From Zopfochytrium polystomum (lineage: Eukaryota; Chytridiomycota; Chytridiomycetes; Chytridiales; Chytridiaceae): DNA of 64,000 nucleotides. The DNA lies in the NCBI GenBank assembly GCA_025765615.1, contig JAIVFJ010000289.1, positions 1 through 64,000 of the forward strand. Reading direction: 5' to 3'. Below are positions 11,419 through 21,671 of the stretch, one piece after another (positions within the stretch are counted from its first letter, which is position 1; each line of letters starts with the position of its first letter). A program made the position numbers and the translations under genes. A model generated the notes under the pieces. That model ran no database searches, was not told the DNA's origin, and saw only the letters and a program-made list of their open reading frames with translations.

Positions 11419-13610
11419 TCACGCCAACGCCGGCCCCATCTCGGCCATGGCCTCGACGGAGATCTTCCCCTTCCTCGCAAACAGCGTCGCGCCGATTTCG
11501 CACGCGGCAAACGCCACGGCGGCGTAAAACATCAGCTGCAGGGTCTGCACGTATCCGTGAATAACCGGTCCTTGCTCCTCGACGGGGATCGCGGACCTGA
11601 TGAACGCGGCGCTCTGGAAGAACGTCTCGCGGTCGACGTAGGGGACGGTGAAGGTCAGTGTCATGTTGGCGGCGTCGAGGTTAGCGTAGACGTTCTGCTG
11701 GAGCCTCGAGTTGAACGAGACGGAGCAGATGGCGAGGCCGACGACGGCGCCGATGGACTGGAAAAAGTTGACGTTTGCGGTGACGACGGCGAGCTGGTCG
11801 GGGCGGGTGGTGAACTGGGCGACGAGGATGACGATTTGGATGGTGCAGCCGACGCCGGCGCCGGCGATGAGGGGGAAGAGGATTTCGGACCAGAGCGGGC
11901 TTGACTCGGTGAGGGTCGAGAGGAGCGCGGCGCCGAGGCAGGTCAGGGTGGCGCCGACGGGGAGGAAGGGGTAGGCGTGGCCGGTGGTGCTGCTGACGAA
12001 GCCAGAGACGATCGAGAAGACGACGACTCCCATGATGAGCGGAATCGTGCGGACCCCGGCTTGGGTGGCGGTGACTGTGCGGTTTTGGGTTGTGTTAGCG
12101 AGTGATTGAGGTTCCCCCGTTAACGGGGGCTGTCGACGAAGGAAGGAGGAGGGGAGGGTACCAACCGCCAAGGACGACCTGGAACCAGGTCGGCAGATAG
12201 AACACCAAGGTGAAGAACGCGCAACCGCCAAAGAACGACGTCAGCATCGCGGCCAGCAGCTTCGTGTCCCTAAACATGGACAGCGGGACAACGGGGTTCG
12301 CGGCCCAGTTTGCCTCGACGTAGAGGAACGCGACGACAAGCACGGCGCCGACGACCAGAAGCGCCACAACGATCGCGTCTCTCCAGGCGTAGAGGGAGCC
12401 GACGCCCTGCAGCGGGATCAGGATGCAAATGACGGCGCCGACGAGGAGGAACGTGCCGATCCAGTCGATGCGCGACAGCGAGGACCAGACGTCGCCCTCC
12501 CGGGTCCTTGGGAGCTTCAGCAGGGCGACGACGGCAGCGACGGTGATGACCCCGAGGGGAAGGTTGATGTAGAACACCCAGCGCCAGCTGACCTTGTCGA
12601 CGAAGGCGCCGCCGACAAGAGGGCCTTGGAAGACAAAGAGGTTAAGTTGGCCCAAGAAGAAGAGCGAGGATAGTGTAGTAGGATGTGTGAAATTTACCAG
12701 CGACCGACGCGATGCCGAAGCAAGCGCCGACGAGTCCGTTGTACTTTCCGCGGTCCTGAGCGGGGACAATGTCTGCGATGATGATGACGACGAGCGAGAA
12801 AATGCCGCCGCCTCCGAGTCCGGCGATGGCTCTTGACGCAATCAGCATCTGCAGTTGGGGCATCGCAAAACGAACGTTACTTCAACGGACAGCTCAGAAA
12901 AGAAAAGCCACATCCACCGTCACTATGATCCACCAAACTCACGTTCATGTTGGTAGCCGCGCCGCACATGGCGCTGCCGATCTCAAATACAATGATTGCA
13001 AACAAAAAGACGCTCTTGCGGCCGAAAATGTCGGCGAGCTGGCCGTAAGACGGGATGAAGGCGGTGGAGGTGAGAAAATAAGCGGTCGCGATCCATGTGA
13101 TTTGGCCAAGGGCGTTGAACTCTTGTGCGATGGCACCGAGCGCGACAGCGACGATTGTCTGTGAGTACAGTAGTTTTGGGTTGTTGTTTGAGCGAGTTGG
13201 ACACCGGAAAAAAAGAAAAAAAAAAGAAAAAAAAAAAAAAAAGAACGAAAGAGAGGAGGAACCAAGAACACTTTTTGAAACTCCGACCAACCAACCTGAT
13301 CGAGTGCTGCAAGAAAGACGGCGAGGGCCAGGCCGACAAAGAGGAGCGTAAACTCGGTGTTGGAGAGCGCGGGTGGAGTAGACGGCGTGATACTCCTGAG
13401 TTTGGCCGCGTCGTAGTCGTCAGCGATGACGGGAAGCGGCGTTGCGCCGGCGACTGTGCGATCGTCGTCTTTGCCGCCGCCGGTGCCGGAGTCATCGCGG
13501 GCGGTCAGGAAGCCGTCGGCGCCATCGGGTGATGGGTGGAGGAGGGTGTGGTCGGAGGACGACTGGTGCTTCAGGGACTGTTGTTGCTGGTGCAGCAGCT
13601 GCGACGCCAT
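11419..13610 (-). CDS. MFS drug:H+ antiporter, DHA2 family (14 TM)
   Basis: Proton-driven efflux pump of the plasma or vacuolar membrane; fungal relatives export azoles, toxins or siderophores. Five exons in reading order: 13296-13610, 12943-13158, 12698-12848, 12166-12624, 11419-12074, all with GT-AG introns of 73-137 bp, giving 598 residues. The start is the ATG at 13610 (MASQLLHQQQQS), because the longer frame has no ATG. After a 100-residue hydrophilic N-terminus come FLAALDQTIVAVALG (TM1), YGQLADIFGRKSVFL (motif A), MLIASRAIAGLGGGG, GPLVGGAFVDKVSWRWVFYI (motif C region) and GVTATQAGVRTIPL, the expected DHA2 landmarks. Intron 1 holds a long A-rich run on the plus strand. All splice joins preserve frame and motif spacing, so the gene looks intact. 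The substrate is unknown. Confidence 0.92.
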
Positions 13611-13697
13611 TTTTCTGAGATTGATTTTTCGGACGATGAAAGCACTGTTGAGGCCTTCCAACGTTGTGCGTCTTCTTTTTATAGGGTTAGGGGACGG

Positions 13698-13734
<37 letters not shown>

Positions 13735-14349
13735 GCAGCAGACCCTGAGGAAAACGATCGGAGTATGTGTTGGCAAAGTCGTCGTCGTCAGCCGTTATCG
13801 GTCGGTCAAGTCGGTCGATCGATCGATCGATGGATCGATCAATGCAGCCTCGGTCCTGTCAGCGGTCGTTGCGGACACAAGAAAAAAAAAAAAAAAAAAA
13901 AAAAAAGATGGAAAGAAAGAAAGAAATTGCGGAAAAAAAAACAGCAGAAAAAGATTATTCCGCATTCGCATTCACGGAGGTGCGTTCCGTTTCCGAAACA
14001 ACGCAACAGGGTTACTTGATTGATTACATGAAGTGCCTGACTTGCCTCCCAGATCGAGATTTTCGTGCTGCAGATAAAGTTTTTATAAACGCTGTATTTA
14101 TTACAATGTTTATTAGACGGCGGCGATCAATAATAATCTTTTTTTTTTCTAATTGGCATTTGAAACCCGGCAGGGATGGTATTAATAAACCTTAAGATGG
14201 AAATCAAGATACTAACAAACCTCTTTCATTCTTCTCCTCTTTCGTCGACGTGGACCTCGTTGGTATGGATGGGATATAGTGTTTTTTATTTTATGGAGCA
14301 AATTTCGATTGTAAACGGAATCGATTGTAGAGGGAAATGAAGGCGAAAA
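13611..14349. other. Intergenic between minus-strand genes
   Basis: Holds a (GGCA)n tetranucleotide, a gatc repeat near 13815-13840, an A-run at about 13879-13908, and AT-rich sequence near 14080-14330 that may be the 3' UTR of the next gene. No coding exon was recognised. Confidence 0.5.
13696..13733. repeat. (GGCA)n microsatellite
   Basis: About nine uninterrupted ggca units, lying about 90 bases upstream of the MFS start codon. Confidence 0.9.
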
Positions 14350-14757
14350 TCACATCAGGCGCCTACGCTGCGGCGCTGACACGCTCTCGCCCGGCCCGTC
14401 GCGGCCGTTTGTTGCGCTGTTGCCTGCAACGCCTTGCCAGACAATGTCAGCCCGCCCTCTTTCTCCTCCTCCTACTCCTCGTCCTCGCACTCCTCCTCCG
14501 CTGCCACCTGTACCGTCATCGTACGGGTCCTCGGCCCTCCCTTGAACAAGGAGGGGCGGCGGTGCCTGCTGGTCGCTCAGGCTTTGAGACAGCGACGACG
14601 TGATCGAGGACACTTGCTCTGCGCGCTCGATCACGTCCATCAAAACGCCGAATATCTAGCAAAGAACAAACGTTTTAGGTGGACATTTTGGATGCAAACG
14701 AAGGAATTTTCCTTCCAGAAGGTCTGCGAAACGCGCGTGCACGGGCGCGCACACACA

Positions 14758-14809
<52 letters not shown>

Positions 14810-15652
14810 CACCTGATTCTCGACGCGTCGCCGCCTCTCCATCGACTCCATCGCGCTGTTCGACGCCCGCACAACCGCGTCGAGTCCGCGCTCCCTCAGC
14901 GCGTCCGACCTCCGCGCGTCATCCGAGACCGCCGGCGCCACGTTCAGCACCTCGACCAGCGGAGGCGCGGACAACATCAGGCCGGCCGACAACCCCGACG
15001 ACGACGATGACGCGGCGGCGGCTGCCGTGCTCGTCCCCCGCGACGACACCGCCACGGCTGCCCGCGATGACGAAGTCGACGACGACGACGCCCCGGCCCT
15101 ATCGGCCACCGCCGTCGCCGCGCCGCCCACCCCGACCGTCGAGACCGCCGTCGCTGCCGCCGCGCCCCAGCCGCCGCTGCCGATCCACGAGCCGCCGCCG
15201 TCCGCCGGCGTGAACCGGCGACCAACCTGGACGCCGAGGCCCCTGACGACGTCGGCCTCTGTCCAGTGTGCGGGACCGTCAGGCTCAGCGTCTCTGCGAC
15301 GTCTCCGTCGGGCGTCGCCCGCGGCCGCCGCGGCCGCAGGCGACTCGAACAGGGCCCTGTCCCTGGGCGAGAGGGTGCTCCACATCACCGCGGTCGCGGC
15401 CTCCTTTGCCTGCAGCGACATTGCGGCGAACAGCTCGGCGAAGAAGAGCCGCTGGTCGGTCGGGGTGAGTGCGAGGGCTTGGCGCGCGAGGTGGGTGGTG
15501 AGGTGGTGGTTCGCGGCGCGGAGCGGCTGGCGCGGCGTCGTCGAGTGTCCTGCCGCTCCGGGGTGGAACGCCGACGCGGTCGTCCAGGCGCCGCCCGGCG
15601 CGGGGAACGGAGGAAAGTCGTCGGTGGACGGCTGCCGCACGATGATGCCCAT
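14350..15652 (-). CDS. Conserved-looking orphan protein, 381 residues
   Basis: Not recognised. Two exons, 14813-15652 and 14350-14655, joined across an intron made almost entirely of a CA/GT repeat (donor CAG|GTGTGT, acceptor gctag). Both exons stay in frame. The N-terminal part (about residues 45-95) is a compact, probably helical region (ALTPTDQRLFFAELFAAMSL). The middle is Ala/Ser/Gly-rich and looks disordered. The region across the splice (about 230-310) is a predicted coiled coil (SNSAMESMERRRRVENQ then IFGVLMDVIERAEQVSS). The coiled coil continuing across the junction is the best support for the model. No signal peptide or membrane segment. Confidence 0.6.
14749..14812. repeat. (CA)n microsatellite forming an intron
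   Basis: A CA-repeat tract that on the minus strand begins at the exon/intron boundary as gtgtgtgtgcgtg, so the repeat supplies the 5' splice site itself. Confidence 0.85.
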
Positions 15653-16136
15653 TTTTCTCTGATAGATGCAAGGGCGGGGGTAAATGGTATGGCGAGGGAG
15701 AGGGTGTGGCGATGGAGAAGATATTTTGGCTTTTGGAGCTAATTCTGGGTGATGGCGCTCGATTGCGGAATTTTGGAGAAAGGTGAGTCCATTGTTGCTT
15801 CTCTCCACGCGCGACCCGCGCGTCTCGCCTTGAGCTTGTGAACCACTACCAAACCAAAAGCGCACCCCGCTCTTCCGCGCAAGTCAGCGCAGCTAGTCCC
15901 CTTCTAAATTACCTCTGGCACTCTCAATGTCAAGTGTTGTTGCTGTTTACCTGTGCCTTGCACCTTTTCAAAAAAAAAATGGAGCAAGAGAAGAAGAAGA
16001 GGAACAAAGAAGAGCAGTGCTGTTTCACGAACCTTCTCGTTGCAACCAGAGTTTCATTGATATTGATTTATTGATATCCATACTGCAAATATCGCAATGC
16101 AGGAGGCAAAAGTCGCTCGAGAGCAAGCCGCCGGGG
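15653..16136. other. Intergenic, possibly a divergent promoter
   Basis: Lies between the minus-strand orphan and a small plus-strand frame. An A-run occurs near 15971. A possible acceptor (cgcaatgcag at about 16093-16102) would add an upstream exon to the next frame, but none was identified. Confidence 0.35.
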
Positions 16137-16406
16137 ATGTTGGACGCGGCAACCTGGGGCCGCGCGGGGTTCGCGCGGTTCCTGGAGGAGCTGCGCGGGA
16201 CGGACGTGATTGCGATCAACTATGTGGTGTTTGCGATCGACTGCGAAAAGTATATTCGGTTGAAGGAGCGCCTCCCCGCGGCCGAGCATGAAGTGCTTGA
16301 GTTGATGCTGAGCCAGCTTCAACGATTTTGCTTGCCGACGGACCCCGATCCGGTTGTTTTCGTTCTTGACGTGCTGAAGGATTCGTCGGAGCGACTGTTC
16401 CGCTAG
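16137..16406 (+). CDS. Small hypothetical protein, 89 residues
   Basis: Not recognised. From the ATG at 16137 it reads MLDAATWGRAGFARFLEELR..., ending VFVLDVLKDSSERLFR. It looks helical, soluble and codon-biased like the local genes. The frame is open further upstream past an acceptor-like site, so it may be the last exon of a longer gene. A second open stretch in another frame at 16418-16612 may belong to it if a frameshift or intron lies near 16410. Confidence 0.35.
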   Translation: MLDAATWGRAGFARFLEELRGTDVIAINYVVFAIDCEKYIRLKERLPAAEHEVLELMLSQLQRFCLPTDPDPVVFVLDVLKDSSERLFR

Positions 16407-17771
16407 ACATTAAGGTTGTGTTTGTTGTATTTCGGGCAGTGGATGGAAGGCTCTTTGGTGCCGCTCCCTTGGGGAGAAAGGATGACCCGCTTTTGGAAGC
16501 TGTGAAGGACCTGCCTATTTGTTCTGGCGGTCGATGGCTTGAGATCCTGTTTGATGTGTCCGATGTACCCCACTTGCAACACTTGGAGACCGTCGAAGAT
16601 GATTCATACTGAATACTGTGAAATGGACTCGCGCTTGCTCCTTTCTCATTTCAGAATTCCTTTTTTTAGTATTTTTCAAGCGCGCCAAAGCTGATTTCCG
16701 AAAGCTCATTGTCCCGCTCCTTCGCGTAAGAAGTTAAAAAAGCGAAACATCTCAAACTGACCGAGCGGTTCGGCACTAGAGGGCGCCGATCGAGGCCGGG
16801 TCGAGGAGGGTCGTGATGGAGGAAGCAGAGTACGGTGGCTGTTCGGACTTGGCGAGTCAAGGAGGCGACGTTCCAAAAGAGGATGTGGATGGGGGTCGAC
16901 GGAATCGCTTTGAAAATTCAAAGGCACCTGGCCCTCCATTGCGAGAAGTGGTGCCTTCTTTCCATTTCTCATATTTCCTGGGGAAGGAAAAGGCAGTGTG
17001 ATGCCCGCGGCGGGGGTTTCCGACAGAACGAAGCAAACGATAGTGTGTTTTGAGATCACGGAATAAAAAACTGTCACCGCCGGTGGTGGGCATCGTACGT
17101 GCACGTGGTTGACGGATTCCAAGAGTCGCACTTCCATTGAGCCGTCGCGGCGCGACCGTGGGTTTCTCGACGTGGCGGACTTCGGATGCTGTCATTAGCG
17201 TTCGCCTTGCTTCGCGTTCAGCCAGGATTCCTTCTCCTTTCATATACTCTTCGGCTTTCGAAGCGTGTATGGTATTCTTTTCCCCTTTCGTCTTGTGCTC
17301 CGTGACTGTTTCCTCTCTTTACTCGACATCAGCCACGCTCTTATGTGCGATCCGAGTACCGTAAACATCGACCGCTGCCATGGTATGGGCCACGGGACTC
17401 CAGCCCTCCACCACTGAAGAGCACCGATCTGCTTTTTGGAGCTTGAATTCGCGATGGCGAAATCGTCATACTTGAGCTGTTATCCAAAAGAGCGCCTCCA
17501 AATACCAGTTGACACACGCCTACGAACAATCAATACGTCTGAAACGAAAGGTTTATTGAACGTTGCCATTTCGTCCATTCAAGAAACTGCATAAATCTCA
17601 CACATCCATTCGCACACTTTTAACACTGCTTCTCTACGAAACACGACGGTCCAACGTGCCCTTTTGCGTGCCGCTCAAATCACACGATGGGATTGGCACG
17701 CCGTCCGCCCCAGCGTGGGTCGTGCTCGCGCCGTTGGGGAAGCCAGAGTACCCGTTGCGCAGGACGCCTTT
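16407..17771. other. Intergenic, no supported gene
   Basis: Several open frames on both strands (for example minus 16706-17137) lack motifs, splice logic or sensible composition. Nothing further can be said. Confidence 0.4.
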
Positions 17772-18429
17772 TTATGTGTGTGAATTACCATTGGGCGACG
17801 TAATAAAGTTGTAAGATCCGCAGCTGTATATTTCATTCAGCCCGCAGGCCTTGGTATTTCCAATACAGGCCTTAACATAATCCGGTGCGGAAAAGCCCAA
17901 GCTGTCGGAGTATGAGCCGTTCGCGAAAAAAAATGCTACTGTAAAGCGACGATCGAAGTTAGTCGAGTTTGCCGAGTTCAGCCAGGTTCCCAAAGAACGG
18001 TTCGGATCCGAAGCCGACTTGCCGAGCTTGACGGTCGAAGAGATGTACTTTTTCTGGCCCGGCTCGCCGCTGTCAGTGAGGTTGTAGTTGCAGTACCTGA
18101 GGTATGTTGGACGGGTGCATGCAGTCAGATTTTTTTTCTGAGCCAGTGAAATGAAAACACAACGAGCACGGAACTCACTTCGTCGATATGTTCCAGAAAG
18201 AGCTCGTCTCGAGGCCGCTCAAAAAGTCGTGAATGATGTTTTTGTCCGATTCCGGCCAGATTCCGTAAAAGAACGCTAATGAGCGTCGCGAGGGTGAATC
18301 AGAAATCCAGGCAGTTGAGTACGGAGCCACAGAACGGCAAAGAGAAGGAAACACAACCTACTCACGATACAAGGTGATGGGGTTGACGAGAGATCTTGGT
18401 TCTGGTGTGTATGCAGCTCCTTGACCTTG
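17772..18429 (-). pseudogene. PHI-1/EXORDIUM-like secreted protein, N-terminus missing
   Basis: PHI-1 (phosphate-induced/EXORDIUM) proteins are secreted, wall-associated proteins known from plants; I infer membership from the layout and motifs. Three exons read on the minus strand: 18366-18429, 18179-18275 and 17772-18096, with introns of 90 and 82 bp. The joined protein shows NPITLYPFFYGIWPESDKNI, then a break into IIHDFLSGLETSSFWNISTK, then YCNYNLTDSGEPGQKKYISS, a tyrosine/glycine/tryptophan-rich pattern typical of the family, and ends LNEIYSCGSYNFITSPNGNS. No ATG or signal peptide can be found before the first exon, which opens just after a TAG, and the protein is only about 160 residues. 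Either a first exon was missed or the gene is a 5'-truncated remnant. Confidence 0.5.
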
Positions 18430-18463
18430 CTATCTGTATTTGCCTGTCTCACTTTTGCTGGCG

Positions 18464-18472
18464 ACTTTTATA
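18464..18472 (-). promoter_or_regulatory. TATA-like element upstream of PHI-1-like gene
   Basis: On the minus strand this reads TATAAAAGT, about 35 bases before the first recognised exon. The spacing would suit a core promoter, but no ATG lies between it and the coding exons, so it may be fortuitous. Confidence 0.3.
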
Positions 18473-18831
18473 GGCCGGATGACGGCGCAAAAACGAAAAG
18501 TTTCGTTGTTCAGCTGTTTGCTCAGGCTTTGGTGTGTCGGAAAAACGACAGAGGATTCTAACGAAGTGCCGGCGGAAGTGGGAGGGGCGACGAGCTTCCA
18601 AATTAAGCGCTCCGACGCCGACGAGAAAAGCTCCGACGCTCCGACGCTCCGACGGGGTTCGGATACCGCCGAAGGCGTCGTTGGACCACGACAGTGCGTA
18701 TGTATTATACCACATTCCTCATCATCAGATACGCTTGTCTATTTAAGTTGATGCACTTGTTTGTTTGAATTCTTCTGCGCAATTAAAACAGAAACGTGTA
18801 CGCATCACGAGAAAGCTTTTTTACTTGCACT

Positions 18832-19154
18832 TCAGAAGCCTTGCAGGCACCTCGAGCGCCCTACGTTGGCAAGGGACAGCGCCGAGCGGATGCGCGAGAT
18901 GTCGTTGTCGGCGCCGTCACCGTCGTCAGCGGCATTAAGCTGCTCAACAAGCATCGCAATGTCTCTCATCGCCGGTCCAAGAGAGGCTGCACGTCGCTGG
19001 TCCCAAACCGTTGCGGCGAGTCGTTGTTGTCCTTGTTAAGTTTTGTTTAGAGTGTCAACACGCGGCTGGACCTTACCATGAAAGTTTTTTGGAAGAGAGG
19101 AGCAACAGAGACGGGCTCGGGAAGGAAAACTTGAGAAGAATGCCACGACTCCTG
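18832..19154 (-). CDS. Candidate 3' exons of an unrecognised gene
   Basis: Two stretches read as plausible coding on the minus strand: 19077-19154 (ESWHSSQVFLPEPVSVAPLF) followed by a gtaagg donor, then a frame ending at the TGA at 18832-18834 that contains ASLGPAMRDIAMLVEQLNAA. The intervening acceptor is uncertain (several AG sites near 19000-19035). No family was recognised. Confidence 0.25.
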
Positions 19155-19509
19155 CTTAGTGTTACAGAAGAACGGCCTCAACTCATACCGTCCCATGTGT
19201 GATGGTCATCATCAGCGAGCCACTGCTGTAATCGTCATTGCTGTTATCGAGTACGCAGCTGTCTTTACGGCGGGTGGTATCTTCGCTGTCGTCGACACTC
19301 AAGTTCTTTTCTACATTACTGTCGTCTCATGCACCGTTATCAACGTCGCGCGTCGAATGCGTTTTTGCTGTTGGACGCCTCCCGGACGCTCTCTCTTCTC
19401 CTTTGTGTGATTCAAGCACTGGTGGCCTCATTGCTGTTTCCGTCCTGGCCGCAAGCCGGACCACACGGCACACACGTTGAGCTGCGCAGCGATTCCCCAG
19501 CGCTTCATA
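19155..19509. other. Intergenic or unresolved exons
   Basis: Open frames on both strands are short and unsupported. Upstream exons of the 18.8-19.1 kb candidate may lie here, but I could not place them. Confidence 0.3.
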
Positions 19510-19735
19510 TCAGCTGCTGGCGCCGCTGGCTCCGCCAAGCACCGGCTGGTTCGCCTTGCTGACAGGCGGGGCGGCCTTGTAAATGATCGCGGCGGGCTGC
19601 TTATTCGAGTCGCCGGCGGTGGGCGATGACGACGCTGTGCCGAGGATGCAGTCGATGTGGAAGGCGGCTTCGAGGTGTGCCAAGTGGCAGAAAGCGAAGC
19701 AGACGGCCCTGCAGGCCTTCATGGTGTTAGCGTCA
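19510..19735 (-). CDS. Candidate terminal exon, Cys/His-rich
   Basis: After an acceptor-like cacag the minus strand reads DANTMKACRAVCFAFCHLAH, continuing to a Ser/Pro/Ala-rich tail and a stop at 19510. No upstream exon with a matching donor was found and no family was recognised. Confidence 0.25.
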
Positions 19736-20503
19736 CTGTGTGTTCGACGTGCCGTCGCGACGCGGGGCAGGTGGAAGGGCAGGGATTGGATGAGGCAGGG
19801 TGGAGAGAACAGGGATGGAGGAGACGTAGCGAGAGTCCAGGTTGCAGATTCGTTTGCAGACCCTCTGTTCTCTGCGCCAATTTTGCAAGTTTCAGGCTCC
19901 GTCTGAAGACAGGCCGGCCGATTCGCCACACAGCGAGGCAAGTTTCGCTTTCCGTCCTCCGTCTTGGCACGGCAAAGAAGACGTGTGCGCCATATTTATT
20001 AATACTCAATTTCAAACCAGCGCAGCTCGAGACTGTTTGGAGAATGCTTTCCAATTTCCTATTCAACTGGTGCAGCCGAAATAGTAAATTTACAACTTCG
20101 ATGCATGTGCTAACACCGCTTCCATACGGCAGCACACCAGACTTTGCGAGATGGCGATGATGTGTCGTATTGCTGAGGCGGGGACAAGAATTCCGTCAGA
20201 TTAGCATGGAGTACACACTGAGGTGACGGAGGTTCGAGAGGCGGCCAAGGCAGTCAGGGAGCGGGCCAGTGGCGAGCGTGTAAGCAGTTCATTGACAGAA
20301 CTTGGAGCTGTGAGTGCTGCTGCTAACTCGGTGGGAGCTGGTACTATGTGGTCGCGGGTTTTGTTGTTCCCACTTTCTTTCTCTATTGATTTTCTCTGAC
20401 ACTGAACGATGTCCAACAACACAGAAGTGCAAGCATGAACGCCCACGCTCCCCTCATGTGTGACACCCTTTTACCCACTTAACTGAAGCCCCAATGCCGC
20501 TGC
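19736..20503. other. Intergenic, nothing recognised
   Basis: No domain-bearing frame and no clear repeat. Open frames are short and inconsistent between strands. Confidence 0.4.
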
Positions 20504-20860
20504 GTGTTTTCTAAACACTCAGGGTCCCAACAACTTGGTAAAAATGTCCGCAACCATCTCAGTTGTTGGCTTGTGCTCAACAGAGATACGACCTTCACCA
20601 CTTCACGTCGGCGGACAAAAACTCGTGGTAGGCGTGCACTTGGAGCAGGGCGTAGGAGGACGCAATCACAGGGTACGACGGCGAGTACCCGAACTGCTTG
20701 CTCCAGGTCGCGCAATGGAAGAGGCGAGAGCTGATTGCGCCGCTGCTGTTTACCCTGTACGAGCTTCGCGTGTTGATATCGGACGTCCATAGCCTGCGGC
20801 ACCCCAGGAGCGACGGTTTCGCAGGGCGCTTGAGATTAAATATATAATGCCAGCGCAAAC
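20504..20860 (-). mobile_element. Decayed copia RNase H fragment
   Basis: Read on the minus strand in one frame, the stretch near 20510-20590 gives RISVEHKPTTEMVADIFTKL followed by LGP and a stop, the hallmark C-terminus of copia RNase H. Upstream sequence to about 20860 retains only weak, frame-shifted similarity. This is a different family from the copy at 5-11 kb, judged by its sequence at the same site. Confidence 0.55.
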
Positions 20861-21671
20861 GGGCTTGGGGACGTTGAGTGTCGTATCGACGGGGTCATGT
20901 TTGCTCCCAAATAGCGTGTGATGACCGGCATATACAGCTTCTTTTTTGATTCAATCCTGCCTCCGTTTGGGTTTCTGGATTACAAACGACCCTTGGCCGC
21001 CGAATCCCACGTCTCTTCAAGTGGCCGCTCCAAGAAGTCACGTGATTGAAAATTCGCACAACACCGATTGCTGCCCGCGATCACTAACCGACTCTCCGCC
21101 ATCTTTCCGATCAGATCTTACTCCATCGAAACTCACTATTACTGTACCATACGCTGACATAGGTGAGGAGCCAGCTCTGAGCCTGGTCGATGCTTGCGTG
21201 GCATTGACCCCGTCGCGAGTGTGGTTGGAGGAAAAGAGAGAGCTGACTCCAAGGCCATCACCGGGTTGGGGGTCGGGCGCGTATGTCGCGGCCGAGCTTG
21301 CTTGGCATCATCCTCCAATCGCAACCATCAAACGAATCCAGGCTCATTTCTATGCAATCTACTACCCACCAAAAAATTAATGGTTTCTGCCCTTTTAGTT
21401 GACATCTAGGCCCCGATCGCAAGAGGTCGGCGATCTTCATAATAAGGTCATTGTAAGGTATGGACGGCGATAGCCCGTTTGGGGAAATGGGATATCGGGA
21501 TGGCGTCAAACCACGGAAACATCCGCCGCACGATCCAATGCGCTCGTCGAGGCACAGTACCGCGGCGTCATTCCTGCCCCAAAGGCTTCTGGCTGATCTT
21601 ACAAATCAATCGTCTTTCTTTCTTCCAAGGATTGCAGCGCCATTCGCTGACATTTGGTAAAGAGCTTCGGC
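20861..21671. other. Intergenic, upstream of dynein
   Basis: No coding region recognised. It probably contains the dynein promoter; no clear TATA box was seen. Confidence 0.4.

Noticed and set aside
15027..15662. Plus-strand 211-residue frame opposite the orphan gene
   Set aside because: Composition is that of a GC-rich shadow. The minus strand gives a coherent two-exon protein with matching splice sites.
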